From contig JABDRC010000187.1 in NCBI GenBank assembly GCA_013041945.1, positions 1 through 5,565 of the forward strand: DNA of 5,565 nt, written 5' to 3'. The position numbers and the translations under genes are program-made. Shown piece after piece: positions 1-5,501 of the stretch (the first letter of the stretch is position 1; every line of letters begins with the position of its first letter). A model generated the notes under the pieces. The model was not told the origin of the DNA and did no database searches. It worked only from the letters and a program-made list of their open reading frames with translations. The stretch is from Halobacteria archaeon. GTDB taxonomy: Bacteria > Pseudomonadota > Gammaproteobacteria > UBA9214.

Positions 1-110
1 ACGGCAGCCAGTACCAGGCTTAACAGCACGCTCAGGAGAATATTCTTTCTGCGGGTTTCGAGGGAGGTTTTGCTGATGGTGTAGGCCATAGACTGTTTCG
101 GTGGTTGCAT
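1..110 (-). CDS. N-terminus of an unidentified membrane-anchored protein (partial)
   Basis: An open minus-strand frame starts at the ATG at 110 and runs off the left edge without a stop, giving about 36 residues. The start reads MQPPKQSMAYTISKTSLETR, followed by RKN and a hydrophobic run rich in Leu, Val and Ala. That pattern is a short basic cytoplasmic tail followed by a transmembrane segment or uncleaved signal anchor. A second in-frame ATG at 89 is possible; neither start has a strong Shine-Dalgarno sequence. The gene lies 99 bp downstream of nadC on the same strand, so it could be the next operon member or have its own promoter. I do not recognise the family from so few residues, and the frame is called mainly on its position, start codon and hydrophobic profile. 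Confidence 0.5.
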   Translation of the reverse strand, partial: MQPPKQSMAYTISKTSLETRRKNILLSVLLSLVLAA

Positions 111-127
111 TAACAAATTGCCAGGCA

Positions 128-146
128 CTGAACTATAAAAGTTCAG
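128..146. other. Small perfect hairpin between nadC and the left-edge gene
   Basis: CTGAACT at 128-134 and AGTTCAG at 140-146 form a perfect 7-bp stem around a 5-nt ATAAA loop. No T-run follows on either strand, so it is not a classical intrinsic terminator. On the minus strand the loop and stem contain TATAGT, a passable -10 for the left-edge gene, but no good -35 lies 16-18 bp upstream of it. An operator or RNA processing site is equally possible. Confidence 0.3.
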
Positions 147-194
147 GAAGCATAACCCATGCATCACGGGAGAATCCATCCGGAAATGGCATTG

Positions 195-207
195 CCGGAC
201 GATCCGG
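195..207 (-). terminator. Weak GC-rich hairpin just after the nadC stop
   Basis: CCGGA (195-199) and TCCGG (203-207) form a 5-bp GC-rich stem with a 3-nt loop, beginning 3 nt past the nadC TAG. No U-tract follows in the direction of transcription, so efficient intrinsic termination is doubtful. It may only stabilise the 3' end of the operon mRNA, or be chance. Confidence 0.2.
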
Positions 208-209
208 TC

Positions 210-1049
210 CTACAGTGCAAAGCGCATCGACAGGTCGATGGCCTGGATATTCTTCGTCAGGCCGCCAACGGAAATGTAATCCACGCCGGTCTCTGCCGCC
301 GCGCGGATATTGTCCAGGTCGAAACTGCCGGAGGCCTCCAGTTCGACGCGACCACCGACCAGTGCCACGGCCGCGCGCAATTCCTCCGTGGTAAAATTAT
401 CGAGCAGCAGGCGGGTCGCTGCAGTCTCGAGTGCGGCGTGGATCTGCGCCGCGTTTTCCACCTCGACTTCAATCATTTTCCCGGGGCTGTTCTCCGCAGC
501 ATGTTCGACGGCCTGTGCAATGGAACCGGCGGCGGCGATGTGGTTTTCCTTGATCAGCACGGCATCGTACAAGCCGGCGCGGTGGTTGTGGCAGCCGCCG
601 ATGCGCACGGCGTATTTCTGTGCGGCCCGCAGGCCGGGAATCGTCTTGCGCGTATCGAGAATTTTCACCGGCAGGTCGGACACACTGTCGGCATAGCGAC
701 GCGCAAGACCTGAGGTGGCCGACAGCGTTTGCAGAAAATTGAGCGCGGTCCGCTCGCCGCTGAGGATGGCGCGGGCCGGGCCGTTGAGCGTGCACAGCGT
801 TTGTCCGGCAGACAGCACGTCACCATCCCTTGCCGCCCACTCGACGGTGATCGCCGTATCGAGTTCGGCAAACACGGCATTGAACCAGGCCATGCCGCAC
901 AGGACCCCCGACTCCCGGCAAATGACCGTTGCCTTCGCCTGACTGTCTGCCGGGATCAGTGCGGCCGTGATGTCGCCGCTGCCGATATCCTCGGCCAGCG
1001 CCGCGCGCACGTTGTGCAGTAATGCCTCGTCGAGGACCTCGATCAGCAT
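210..1049 (-). CDS. nadC: Quinolinate phosphoribosyltransferase (decarboxylating), NadC
   Basis: This enzyme converts quinolinate and PRPP to nicotinate mononucleotide, CO2 and pyrophosphate, the step where de novo NAD synthesis joins the salvage route; it is cytosolic. At 279 aa it has normal family length. The N-terminal open-faced sandwich domain (about 1-115) ends with ERTALNFLQ (99-107). The barrel carries DTRKTIPGLR (132-141), the RIGGCHNHR segment (149-157), IKENH (166-170), the acidic EVEVEN strand (194-199), LLLDN (214-218), EASG (238-241) and SVGGLTK (260-266). Together these are the usual substrate- and phosphate-binding residues, all present. The ATG follows the FKBP stop with no gap (TGA|ATG), and the nearest GGAG is about 12 nt upstream, so translation is probably coupled. 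It is the last gene of the tight operon and ends in TAG. No nadA or nadB is in the window. Confidence 0.96.
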   Translation of the reverse strand: MLIEVLDEALLHNVRAALAEDIGSGDITAALIPADSQAKATVICRESGVLCGMAWFNAVFAELDTAITVEWAARDGDVLSAGQTLCTLNGPARAILSGERTALNFLQTLSATSGLARRYADSVSDLPVKILDTRKTIPGLRAAQKYAVRIGGCHNHRAGLYDAVLIKENHIAAAGSIAQAVEHAAENSPGKMIEVEVENAAQIHAALETAATRLLLDNFTTEELRAAVALVGGRVELEASGSFDLDNIRAAAETGVDYISVGGLTKNIQAIDLSMRFAL

Positions 1050-1400
1050 TCAGGTGGAGATCTCCAGCAGCTCGATCTCGAAAGTCAGCGTGGCGTTCGG
1101 CGGGATGACGCCACCGGCGCCCTGGGCGCCGTAACCCAGTTCGGACGGGATGACCAGGCGGCGTATGCCGCCGACCTGCATGCCGACGACACCCTCGTCC
1201 CAGCCGCGTATCACGTAGCCGCAATCGACCGGAAAACTGAACGGTTCATTGCGGTCGCGGCTGGAGTCGAACTTGGTGTCGTCTTCCAGCCAGCCGGTGT
1301 AGTGGACGATCACGGTCTGTCCGCGGCCGGTCACGGCCTCGCCCTCACCGGTCTTGACGTCACGATACTGCAGGCCGGATGCGGTGGTTGTTTCACTCAT
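1050..1400 (-). CDS. Small cytosolic FKBP-type peptidyl-prolyl cis-trans isomerase
   Basis: A single-domain FKBP of 116 aa that catalyses cis-trans isomerisation of Xaa-Pro bonds. By alignment with human FKBP12 the pocket residues are conserved: Y34, F44, D45, F54, V63, I64, W67 (in VIRGWDEG), Y90 (LGYG), I99 and F107 (in GVIPPNATLTFEIELL). The FKBP12 His87 position is Ala95, which is common in bacterial homologues. There is no signal peptide and no IF domain, so it is neither SlyD-like nor a periplasmic FkpA/Mip type. The start is the ATG at 1400, preceded by AAGGAA at 1408-1413 with 7-nt spacing. That ATG overlaps the stop of the symporter gene (ATGA). The frame is open further upstream to 1532, but that part is a shadow of the symporter. 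Its partner proteins are unknown. Confidence 0.93.
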   Translation of the reverse strand: MSETTTASGLQYRDVKTGEGEAVTGRGQTVIVHYTGWLEDDTKFDSSRDRNEPFSFPVDCGYVIRGWDEGVVGMQVGGIRRLVIPSELGYGAQGAGGVIPPNATLTFEIELLEIST

Positions 1401-2770
1401 GTTTCGGTTCCTTTGGTTTGCGGGGTTGCAAAATAATCGTCTTTCAGTTTTTTCACCAGGCCGGCCAGCAGGACCAGGCCGATGAGGTTGGGCAGCGCCA
1501 TCAGGATATTGGTAACGTCGGCAATATTCCATACCAGTTGCAGCGGGACGGCGGCGCCGATGACGATCAGCAGGGTATAGATGACCCGGTAGGGCAGCAC
1601 GGCGCGCTCGCCGAACAGGAAGAATGCCGAACGGTCGCCGTAATAGGACCAGGCGATGATGGTGGAATAGGCAAACAGCGTCAGGCCGCCGCCGACGACC
1701 CAGGCGCCCGCATCACCCAGTGCGCCGCCGAAGGCATGCGCGGTCAGGGCGGCACCGGTCAGCGACTCGCTGCTTTCCTGCCAGGCGCCGGTCACCACCA
1801 GCACCAGCCCGGTCAGGGTGCAGATCACCAGGGTGTCGATAAAGGGTTCCAGCATGGCCACCAGCCCTTCGCGCACCGGTTCATTGGTGCGCGCTGCGGC
1901 GTGCGCCATGGGTGAGGAGCCCAGCCCGGCCTCGTTGGAGAACAGGCCGCGTGCGACACCCCAGCGGATGGCCTCGCCGACCGCCGCGCCGCCAACCGAC
2001 CACGGGTTGAGTGCCATGTTGAAGATGGTCGCGAATGCCTCCGGTATCGCCGCGGCATGATTGGCGAGTACCAGCAGCGCAGCGAACAGGTAGGCCATGG
2101 CCATGAAGGGCACGATGGTGCTGGCGACATGCGCAATCCGCTTCACACCGCCGAGAATGACCAGCCCGACCAGCGCGGCGAGGGCGCAGCCGATAAACCA
2201 GCGGTAGGCGTCCAGTTCCGGCGCGATGTAGCGCAGGCCGTCCATCACCGAGTTCGCCTGCACCATGTTGCCGATACCGAAGGAGGCGATCAGTGCAAAG
2301 GTGGCGAACATGGCCGCCAGGCGCGGCATCCTGAGTCCTTTCAGCAGGGTGTACATCGGACCGCCGGCGACGGTGCCGTCGGGCGAAATATGGCGGAACT
2401 GCAGTGCCAGGGTGCATTCGACAAACTTGGTGGCCATGCCGAACACTGCCGTGACCCACATCCAGAACAGCGCACCGGGTCCGCCCAGCGTGATGGCCGT
2501 GGCGACACCGGCGATGTTGCCGGTGCCGACGGTTGCCGACAGCGCGGTCGACAGGGCCTGGAAGTGGGACACCTCGCCGGCGTCCGTCCTGCAGCTGTAC
2601 TTGCCGGACACCAGGCCGAAGGCGTGACTGAAACCGCGCAGCTGCACCAGCCCCATGCGGATGGTGAGATAGAGGCCGGTGCCGAGCAGGATGATCAGGG
2701 TCAGCGGGTTGCCCCATAGCAGGCCGGCCAGCGTACCGCTCCATTCCGTCAACTGTTGCACGAGTTCCAT
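1397..2770 (-). CDS. Sodium:alanine/glycine symporter (AGCS family)
   Basis: An inner-membrane secondary transporter of 457 aa that takes up small neutral amino acids, typically alanine or glycine, with Na+ (sometimes H+). Family marks are strong: the TALSATVGTGNIAGVATAI segment (75-93), the Na-Ala symporter signature GGPGALFWMWVTAVFG (96-111), GGPMYTLLKG (136-145) and the conserved loop GLFSNEAGLGSSPMAHAAA (275-293). Roughly ten or eleven hydrophobic segments span the protein, and the tail is short and polar. The exact substrate cannot be read from sequence. The start is the ATG at 2770, which overlaps the protease stop as TGATG and has GGGAGGG at 2776-2782, 5 nt upstream. This is the best ribosome binding site in the operon. 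A TTG one codon earlier is a poorer choice. The 3' end overlaps the FKBP start by 4 nt. Confidence 0.95.
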   Translation of the reverse strand: MELVQQLTEWSGTLAGLLWGNPLTLIILLGTGLYLTIRMGLVQLRGFSHAFGLVSGKYSCRTDAGEVSHFQALSTALSATVGTGNIAGVATAITLGGPGALFWMWVTAVFGMATKFVECTLALQFRHISPDGTVAGGPMYTLLKGLRMPRLAAMFATFALIASFGIGNMVQANSVMDGLRYIAPELDAYRWFIGCALAALVGLVILGGVKRIAHVASTIVPFMAMAYLFAALLVLANHAAAIPEAFATIFNMALNPWSVGGAAVGEAIRWGVARGLFSNEAGLGSSPMAHAAARTNEPVREGLVAMLEPFIDTLVICTLTGLVLVVTGAWQESSESLTGAALTAHAFGGALGDAGAWVVGGGLTLFAYSTIIAWSYYGDRSAFFLFGERAVLPYRVIYTLLIVIGAAVPLQLVWNIADVTNILMALPNLIGLVLLAGLVKKLKDDYFATPQTKGTET

Positions 2771-3303
2771 CAATTCCCTCCCGGTCGGGGATAGCTGAGC
2801 GTCAGTGTATTGCCCTGCTGACTGAAGTCCAGTGCGCGCAGAAAACTCATGCCAAGCAGTATCGCCTCGGTGGAGTCATGCGGATTGATGCTGGCGGGCA
2901 CCGGTCCGACCCGGATCGGCCCGAGCCGGACCTCCTCGATGGTGGTGCGCCAGGCCGTGATGGGGCCGTTGGCGGTCTGGTAGACGGCGCGCCGGCCGCG
3001 TTCCAGGCCGAGGCGGTCGGCGACATCGGCGGGTATGGAGACATCGGTGGCCCCGGTGTCGAGCATGAATTCCACCGGCTGGCCGTTGATCTCGCCGGAC
3101 GCGACATAGTGGCCGAAGCGGTTGCGCTGCAGCCGGACCACGGGCAGCGTGCCATCGGTAACTGTTTTCAATTGCCGGTTCGGGTTGCGCTGCCGATCCA
3201 GCTGATCGTTGAAAAACATCGTCAGCAGGGCGAGCGCCAGCACCCAGGCGGCAATGATCATGTACTTGCCGAACACCGGCGCCTTGTCCGGGGGCGTCTT
3301 CAT
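2770..3303 (-). CDS. Membrane-anchored retropepsin-like aspartic protease (clan AA, TIGR02281 type)
   Basis: A 177-aa protein with a single N-terminal transmembrane segment (about 13-31) after a short basic tail, so the rest is probably periplasmic. The C-terminal half is a retropepsin-like domain. It has the catalytic LDTGATDVSIP motif (81-91, Asp82), then a flap-like region with the TANGPITAWRT stretch (110-120), and the family's closing motif LLGMSFLRALDF (149-160). One DTG per chain implies it would act as a homodimer, as retroviral proteases do. The length and anchor fit the proteobacterial family annotated as clan AA aspartic protease TIGR02281, whose substrates are largely unknown. The start is the ATG at 3303, overlapping the egtB stop by 4 nt (ATGA); the Shine-Dalgarno is weak, so coupling is likely. 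The protein ends in a TGA shared with the symporter start. Confidence 0.88.
   Translation of the reverse strand: MKTPPDKAPVFGKYMIIAAWVLALALLTMFFNDQLDRQRNPNRQLKTVTDGTLPVVRLQRNRFGHYVASGEINGQPVEFMLDTGATDVSIPADVADRLGLERGRRAVYQTANGPITAWRTTIEEVRLGPIRVGPVPASINPHDSTEAILLGMSFLRALDFSQQGNTLTLSYPRPGGN
2776..2782 (-). promoter_or_regulatory. Strong ribosome binding site of the symporter gene
   Basis: On the minus strand GGGAGGG lies 5 nt before the ATG at 2770 and inside the last codons of the protease gene. It supports that ATG over the adjacent TTG at 2773. It is clearly stronger than the sites in front of egtC, egtB, the protease and nadC, so the symporter may be translated partly independently of coupling. 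Confidence 0.7.
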
Positions 3304-4466
3304 GCCTGCGTGTCGTACACCGGGCGCAGACCGGCGAAGATGTGGCGCTTGTCGGGCTGGTAGAAGTTCCTGAAACTGGCACGCCTGATCGACGGCCGCG
3401 TGTGCAGGCTGCCGCCGCGCAGGCTGTAGTGGTTATCATCGAACCACGGTTGCGAGTAGTCCTCGTAGGGGAATGCCCGGTAGCCGGCATACGGATAAAA
3501 ACTGTTGCCGCACCATTCCCAGGCACGGCCGGTGTCCTCGAGCAGCCGCAGGCGACAGGCGACCTCCCACTGGTGCTCGTGCGGCAGGCGTCCGCCGGCC
3601 CAGCGGGCACAGGCCTCGGCCTCGTGGTATGACAGGCCCGACACCGGGGCATCGCCGGCCAGTACATAGGCACCGCGTGCGGCAATACCGTACCAGTGGT
3701 CATCGGCATTCCGGCGCCAGTGGTCCGGTTGTTCATGGACCTGCTGTTGCTGCCAGTGCCAGCCGGACTCACTCCACAGTTCGGCGCGCCGGTAGCCGCC
3801 GTCCTGCATGAACGCCAGGTATTCACTGTTCGAGACCGGGCGGCTGGCAATACTGAACGGTCCCAGCGTCACCTGCTGGGGCGGCAGCTCGTTGTCATAG
3901 GCAATGGGTGCCGTGCCGCCAACGCGGTAATGCCCGGGCTGCACGGCGAGTGCTGTCGGGTCCGGCCTGCGGGGATGCAGCGGGTCCTTGACCGGGAATG
4001 TGCCGTCGTCTGCCCGGCAGGCGCGCTGGGTCAGGATCATGAGCATTGTCTCGTAATGCTGGCTGTAATGCTGGATGAGGAAATGCAGCAGGTAATCATC
4101 CTGCATCAGGGGGTGATCGAGCAGGGGCGGTGACCCGGATTCCAGCAGTTCATCGTTGATCGCCTGCAGACCGGCCGTCCACTGCAGCAGGGCATCCAGC
4201 GGGGGGAGCCTTGCGCCACGTTCGGCTTTCGGCGTTGCAGACGGTGTATAGAGCGCCTCCACCGGTTGTGTATGCCGGTCATCACCGCCGACGGTTGCCT
4301 GCAACCAGTAGCTCTCGGTCCAGGTGCAGTGGCCGAGATGCCAGCCGATCGGGCTGAGGTCCGGGTGGTACTGCGTGCAACTGACGGTATCGTCCAGCGT
4401 ATCGACCAGCGCCGTCACCAGCTCGCGCGCCAGCCGGAGTTCGTTGAGCAGGTTCGGGTCACTCAC
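3300..4466 (-). CDS. egtB: EgtB-like non-haem iron sulfoxide synthase (ergothioneine biosynthesis)
   Basis: Likely catalyses O2- and Fe(II)-dependent C-S bond formation between hercynine and a cysteine donor (gamma-glutamylcysteine or cysteine), giving the sulfoxide intermediate of ergothioneine. It is 388 aa: an N-terminal DinB-like helical domain (about 5-150) and a C-terminal FGE-sulfatase/SUMF1 domain (about 170-385). Iron ligands are recognisable: His43 in SPIGWHLGHCTW, and His133 and His137 in the HX3HXE motif HYSQHYE. The C-terminus has GRAWEWCGNSFYPY (313-326), LRGGSLHTRPSIRRASFRN (349-367) and FYQPDKRHIFAGLRP (368-382), typical of EgtB. The start is GTG at 4466, inside the egtC stop (GTGA). 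Substrate-side residues differ from the mycobacterial type (see findings). Alternatives are a hercynine-acting relative such as the selenoneine synthase SenA. OvoA is less likely because no C-terminal methyltransferase domain is present. Confidence 0.87.
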   Translation of the reverse strand: MSDPNLLNELRLARELVTALVDTLDDTVSCTQYHPDLSPIGWHLGHCTWTESYWLQATVGGDDRHTQPVEALYTPSATPKAERGARLPPLDALLQWTAGLQAINDELLESGSPPLLDHPLMQDDYLLHFLIQHYSQHYETMLMILTQRACRADDGTFPVKDPLHPRRPDPTALAVQPGHYRVGGTAPIAYDNELPPQQVTLGPFSIASRPVSNSEYLAFMQDGGYRRAELWSESGWHWQQQQVHEQPDHWRRNADDHWYGIAARGAYVLAGDAPVSGLSYHEAEACARWAGGRLPHEHQWEVACRLRLLEDTGRAWEWCGNSFYPYAGYRAFPYEDYSQPWFDDNHYSLRGGSLHTRPSIRRASFRNFYQPDKRHIFAGLRPVYDTQA

Positions 4467-5242
4467 AATGCCTGCAGTACAGGGGCGGTGTCCGACTGCA
4501 GTATGACGACATGCTGTTCCGGCACGCGCTGCCAGCCGGCCTCGGGATTGAAGGCCTCGGAGGCGACCAGCTGGCCACCGGGGAACAGCGGGTCACTGTC
4601 CGTGTAATACAGCGAGGGCGGCTGGTGGTTGATGCCATGGCGATTGGCATACAGCGTTGTCCCGTCTGTCAGGATCAGGTTAAGCAGCGATTCCTCGCTG
4701 CCGGCCAGCTCGCCCACGATGGCAAACAATTCGTGCATGGCATCCGGAACGGATGCGTCCGGACTGTCCAGCATGATCTGGCGCAGCAGGGCGAACAGGT
4801 ACTCGGAATCGGTGTTGCCGCGGATGTCGGCCGCGATCTGCGGCAAAAGCCGGGCCGTGATGGACGGCCTGACCTGTTCGTGAAATTTCCGGATGTAACC
4901 GTTGTGCACGAACAGCCAGCGTGCGTCGCGAAACGGTTGTGTATTGTACGGGTGCACCGGACTGCCGATGGTGGCGCTGCGCACCTCACCCACCCACAGG
5001 GGATACTTCAACGAGCCGGCGAGCGAGGGCAGGTTGCTGTCTGACCAGATGGGCATGGCGCTGGTATAGGTGGCGGGCTCGCCCTGGCCATTGAACCAGC
5101 CGAAACCGTAACCGTCTGCGTTCAGGCGTGCATACACGAGTTCCTGCGCATTCCAGGATTGTTTATACAGGCTGTGCGGCGGATCGAGCAGGAACTGCTG
5201 CAGGGAAATGGCAGGACCCAGGTAGGCGGCATGTCGGCACAT
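4463..5242 (-). CDS. egtC: EgtC-like class II glutamine amidotransferase-fold hydrolase
   Basis: Predicted to remove the gamma-glutamyl group from gamma-glutamyl-hercynylcysteine sulfoxide, releasing glutamate. It is a 259-aa cytosolic Ntn hydrolase. After Met removal, Cys2 (MCRHAAYLGP) would be the N-terminal nucleophile. Other family marks are DPPHSLYKQSW (20-30), NADGYGFGWF (41-50), the Arg in EVRSAT (86-91), VHNGY (112-116), GNTDSEYLF (142-150) and ASEAF (227-231). The DPPHSLxxQSW stretch favours EgtC over generic YafJ-type amidotransferases. The start is the ATG at 5242, because the catalytic Cys must be residue 2; the only Shine-Dalgarno-like bases are AGG just upstream. It is the first gene of the operon and overlaps egtB by 4 nt, which supports joint function. 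egtD and egtA are not in the window. Confidence 0.9.
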   Translation of the reverse strand: MCRHAAYLGPAISLQQFLLDPPHSLYKQSWNAQELVYARLNADGYGFGWFNGQGEPATYTSAMPIWSDSNLPSLAGSLKYPLWVGEVRSATIGSPVHPYNTQPFRDARWLFVHNGYIRKFHEQVRPSITARLLPQIAADIRGNTDSEYLFALLRQIMLDSPDASVPDAMHELFAIVGELAGSEESLLNLILTDGTTLYANRHGINHQPPSLYYTDSDPLFPGGQLVASEAFNPEAGWQRVPEQHVVILQSDTAPVLQAL

Positions 5243-5303
5243 ATGCCTAGCTTACCGGTTTGGGTGATGCTGATAAACAGGCATGGAAAAGCCGGGAAAA
5301 ACA
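5243..5303 (-). promoter_or_regulatory. Leader and presumed promoter region of the egtC-nadC operon
   Basis: The 61 bp between egtC and the inverted repeat must hold the 5' leader if transcription starts outside the repeat. On the minus strand I see T-rich stretches, TTTTTC and TTTATC, about 18 bp apart. Both are poor matches to sigma-70 consensus, so no promoter is confidently identified. The promoter may instead lie within the AT-rich parts of the adjacent repeat, whose arms carry a TATAAA. Confidence 0.25.
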
Positions 5304-5307
5304 TTGC

Positions 5308-5333
5308 CACGGAATCCACGGAACGACACGGAA
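5308..5333. repeat. Triple CACGGAA array, left arm
   Basis: CACGGAA occurs at 5308-5314, 5317-5323 and 5327-5333, spaced 9 and 10 nt start to start, close to one helical turn. The mirror copies (TTCCGTG) are in the right arm at 5536-5542, 5546-5552 and 5555-5561. Same-face spacing would suit a protein bound cooperatively, but this may simply be a widespread intergenic repeat seed. Confidence 0.75.
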
Positions 5334-5367
5334 TTCAATATTGTTTATATCGGTAAAACATCCTGTC

Positions 5368-5387
5368 ATCCCCGCGCAGGCGGGGAT
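5368..5387. repeat. REP-like hairpin, left copy
   Basis: ATCCCCGC (5368-5375) pairs with GCGGGGAT (5380-5387) around a GCAG loop, a perfect 8-bp GC-rich stem. The surrounding TGTCATCCCCGC...GGATCCAG pattern resembles the dispersed repeats common in intergenic DNA of many proteobacteria, similar in form to neisserial dRS3 elements. That likeness is from memory of the motif, not a search. Confidence 0.8.
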
Positions 5388-5392
5388 CCAGT

Positions 5393-5476
5393 CCGCCAGT
5401 TTGTCACTGGCTAATATAAATGGCTTGTTTTTTCAATGTATATACCAGGCATGTGAGTTTTTGATCACATACTACA
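5393..5476. other. AT-rich centre of the inverted repeat with two small hairpins
   Basis: This 84-bp stretch separates the arms. It contains GCCAGT/ACTGGC (5395-5400 with 5406-5411, 5-nt loop) and ATGTGA/TCACAT (5451-5456 with 5465-5470, 8-nt loop). Between them is AT-rich sequence with TAATATAAAT and TTTTTT runs. It carries no coding frame and no clear sigma-70 promoter: -35-like and -10-like boxes are present but only 8-12 bp apart. Confidence 0.6.
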
Positions 5477-5481
5477 ACTGG

Positions 5482-5501
5482 ATCCCCGCCTGCGCGGGGA
5501 T
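5482..5501. repeat. REP-like hairpin, right copy
   Basis: This is the exact reverse complement of the left copy: ATCCCCGC (5482-5489), CTGC loop, GCGGGGAT (5494-5501). The two copies face each other across the AT-rich centre, so a transcript through the region could form either two local hairpins or one long stem. Confidence 0.8.

Noticed and set aside
159..713. 184-aa plus-strand open frame
   Set aside because: It is antisense to nadC, whose conserved motifs fix the true coding strand.
1401..1532. N-terminal extension of the FKBP to an ATG at 1532
   Set aside because: The extra 44 residues overlap the symporter C-terminus out of frame and match nothing in FKBPs; the ATG at 1400 has a good ribosome binding site and an ATGA junction.
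2057..2719. 220-aa plus-strand open frame
   Set aside because: It lies wholly antisense to the symporter gene, has low-complexity composition rich in Gly, Gln, His and Arg, and shows no family motif; it is a shadow of high-GC coding sequence.
2771..2773. TTG start for the symporter one codon upstream
   Set aside because: The adjacent ATG at 2770 has better Shine-Dalgarno spacing and forms a standard TGATG coupling.
2876..3850. 324-aa minus-strand open frame across egtB and the protease
   Set aside because: It is out of frame with two well-supported genes and its Arg/Thr/Pro-rich translation shows no domain.
5122..5319. 65-aa minus-strand frame starting in the repeat and overlapping egtC
   Set aside because: It overlaps the catalytic N-terminus of egtC in another frame, begins in repeat sequence and has no recognisable feature beyond chance hydrophobicity.
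5452..5469. CRP-like site TGTGA...TCACA in the repeat centre
   Set aside because: The half-sites are 8 bp apart instead of 6, so it does not fit the CRP consensus; treated as a small hairpin.
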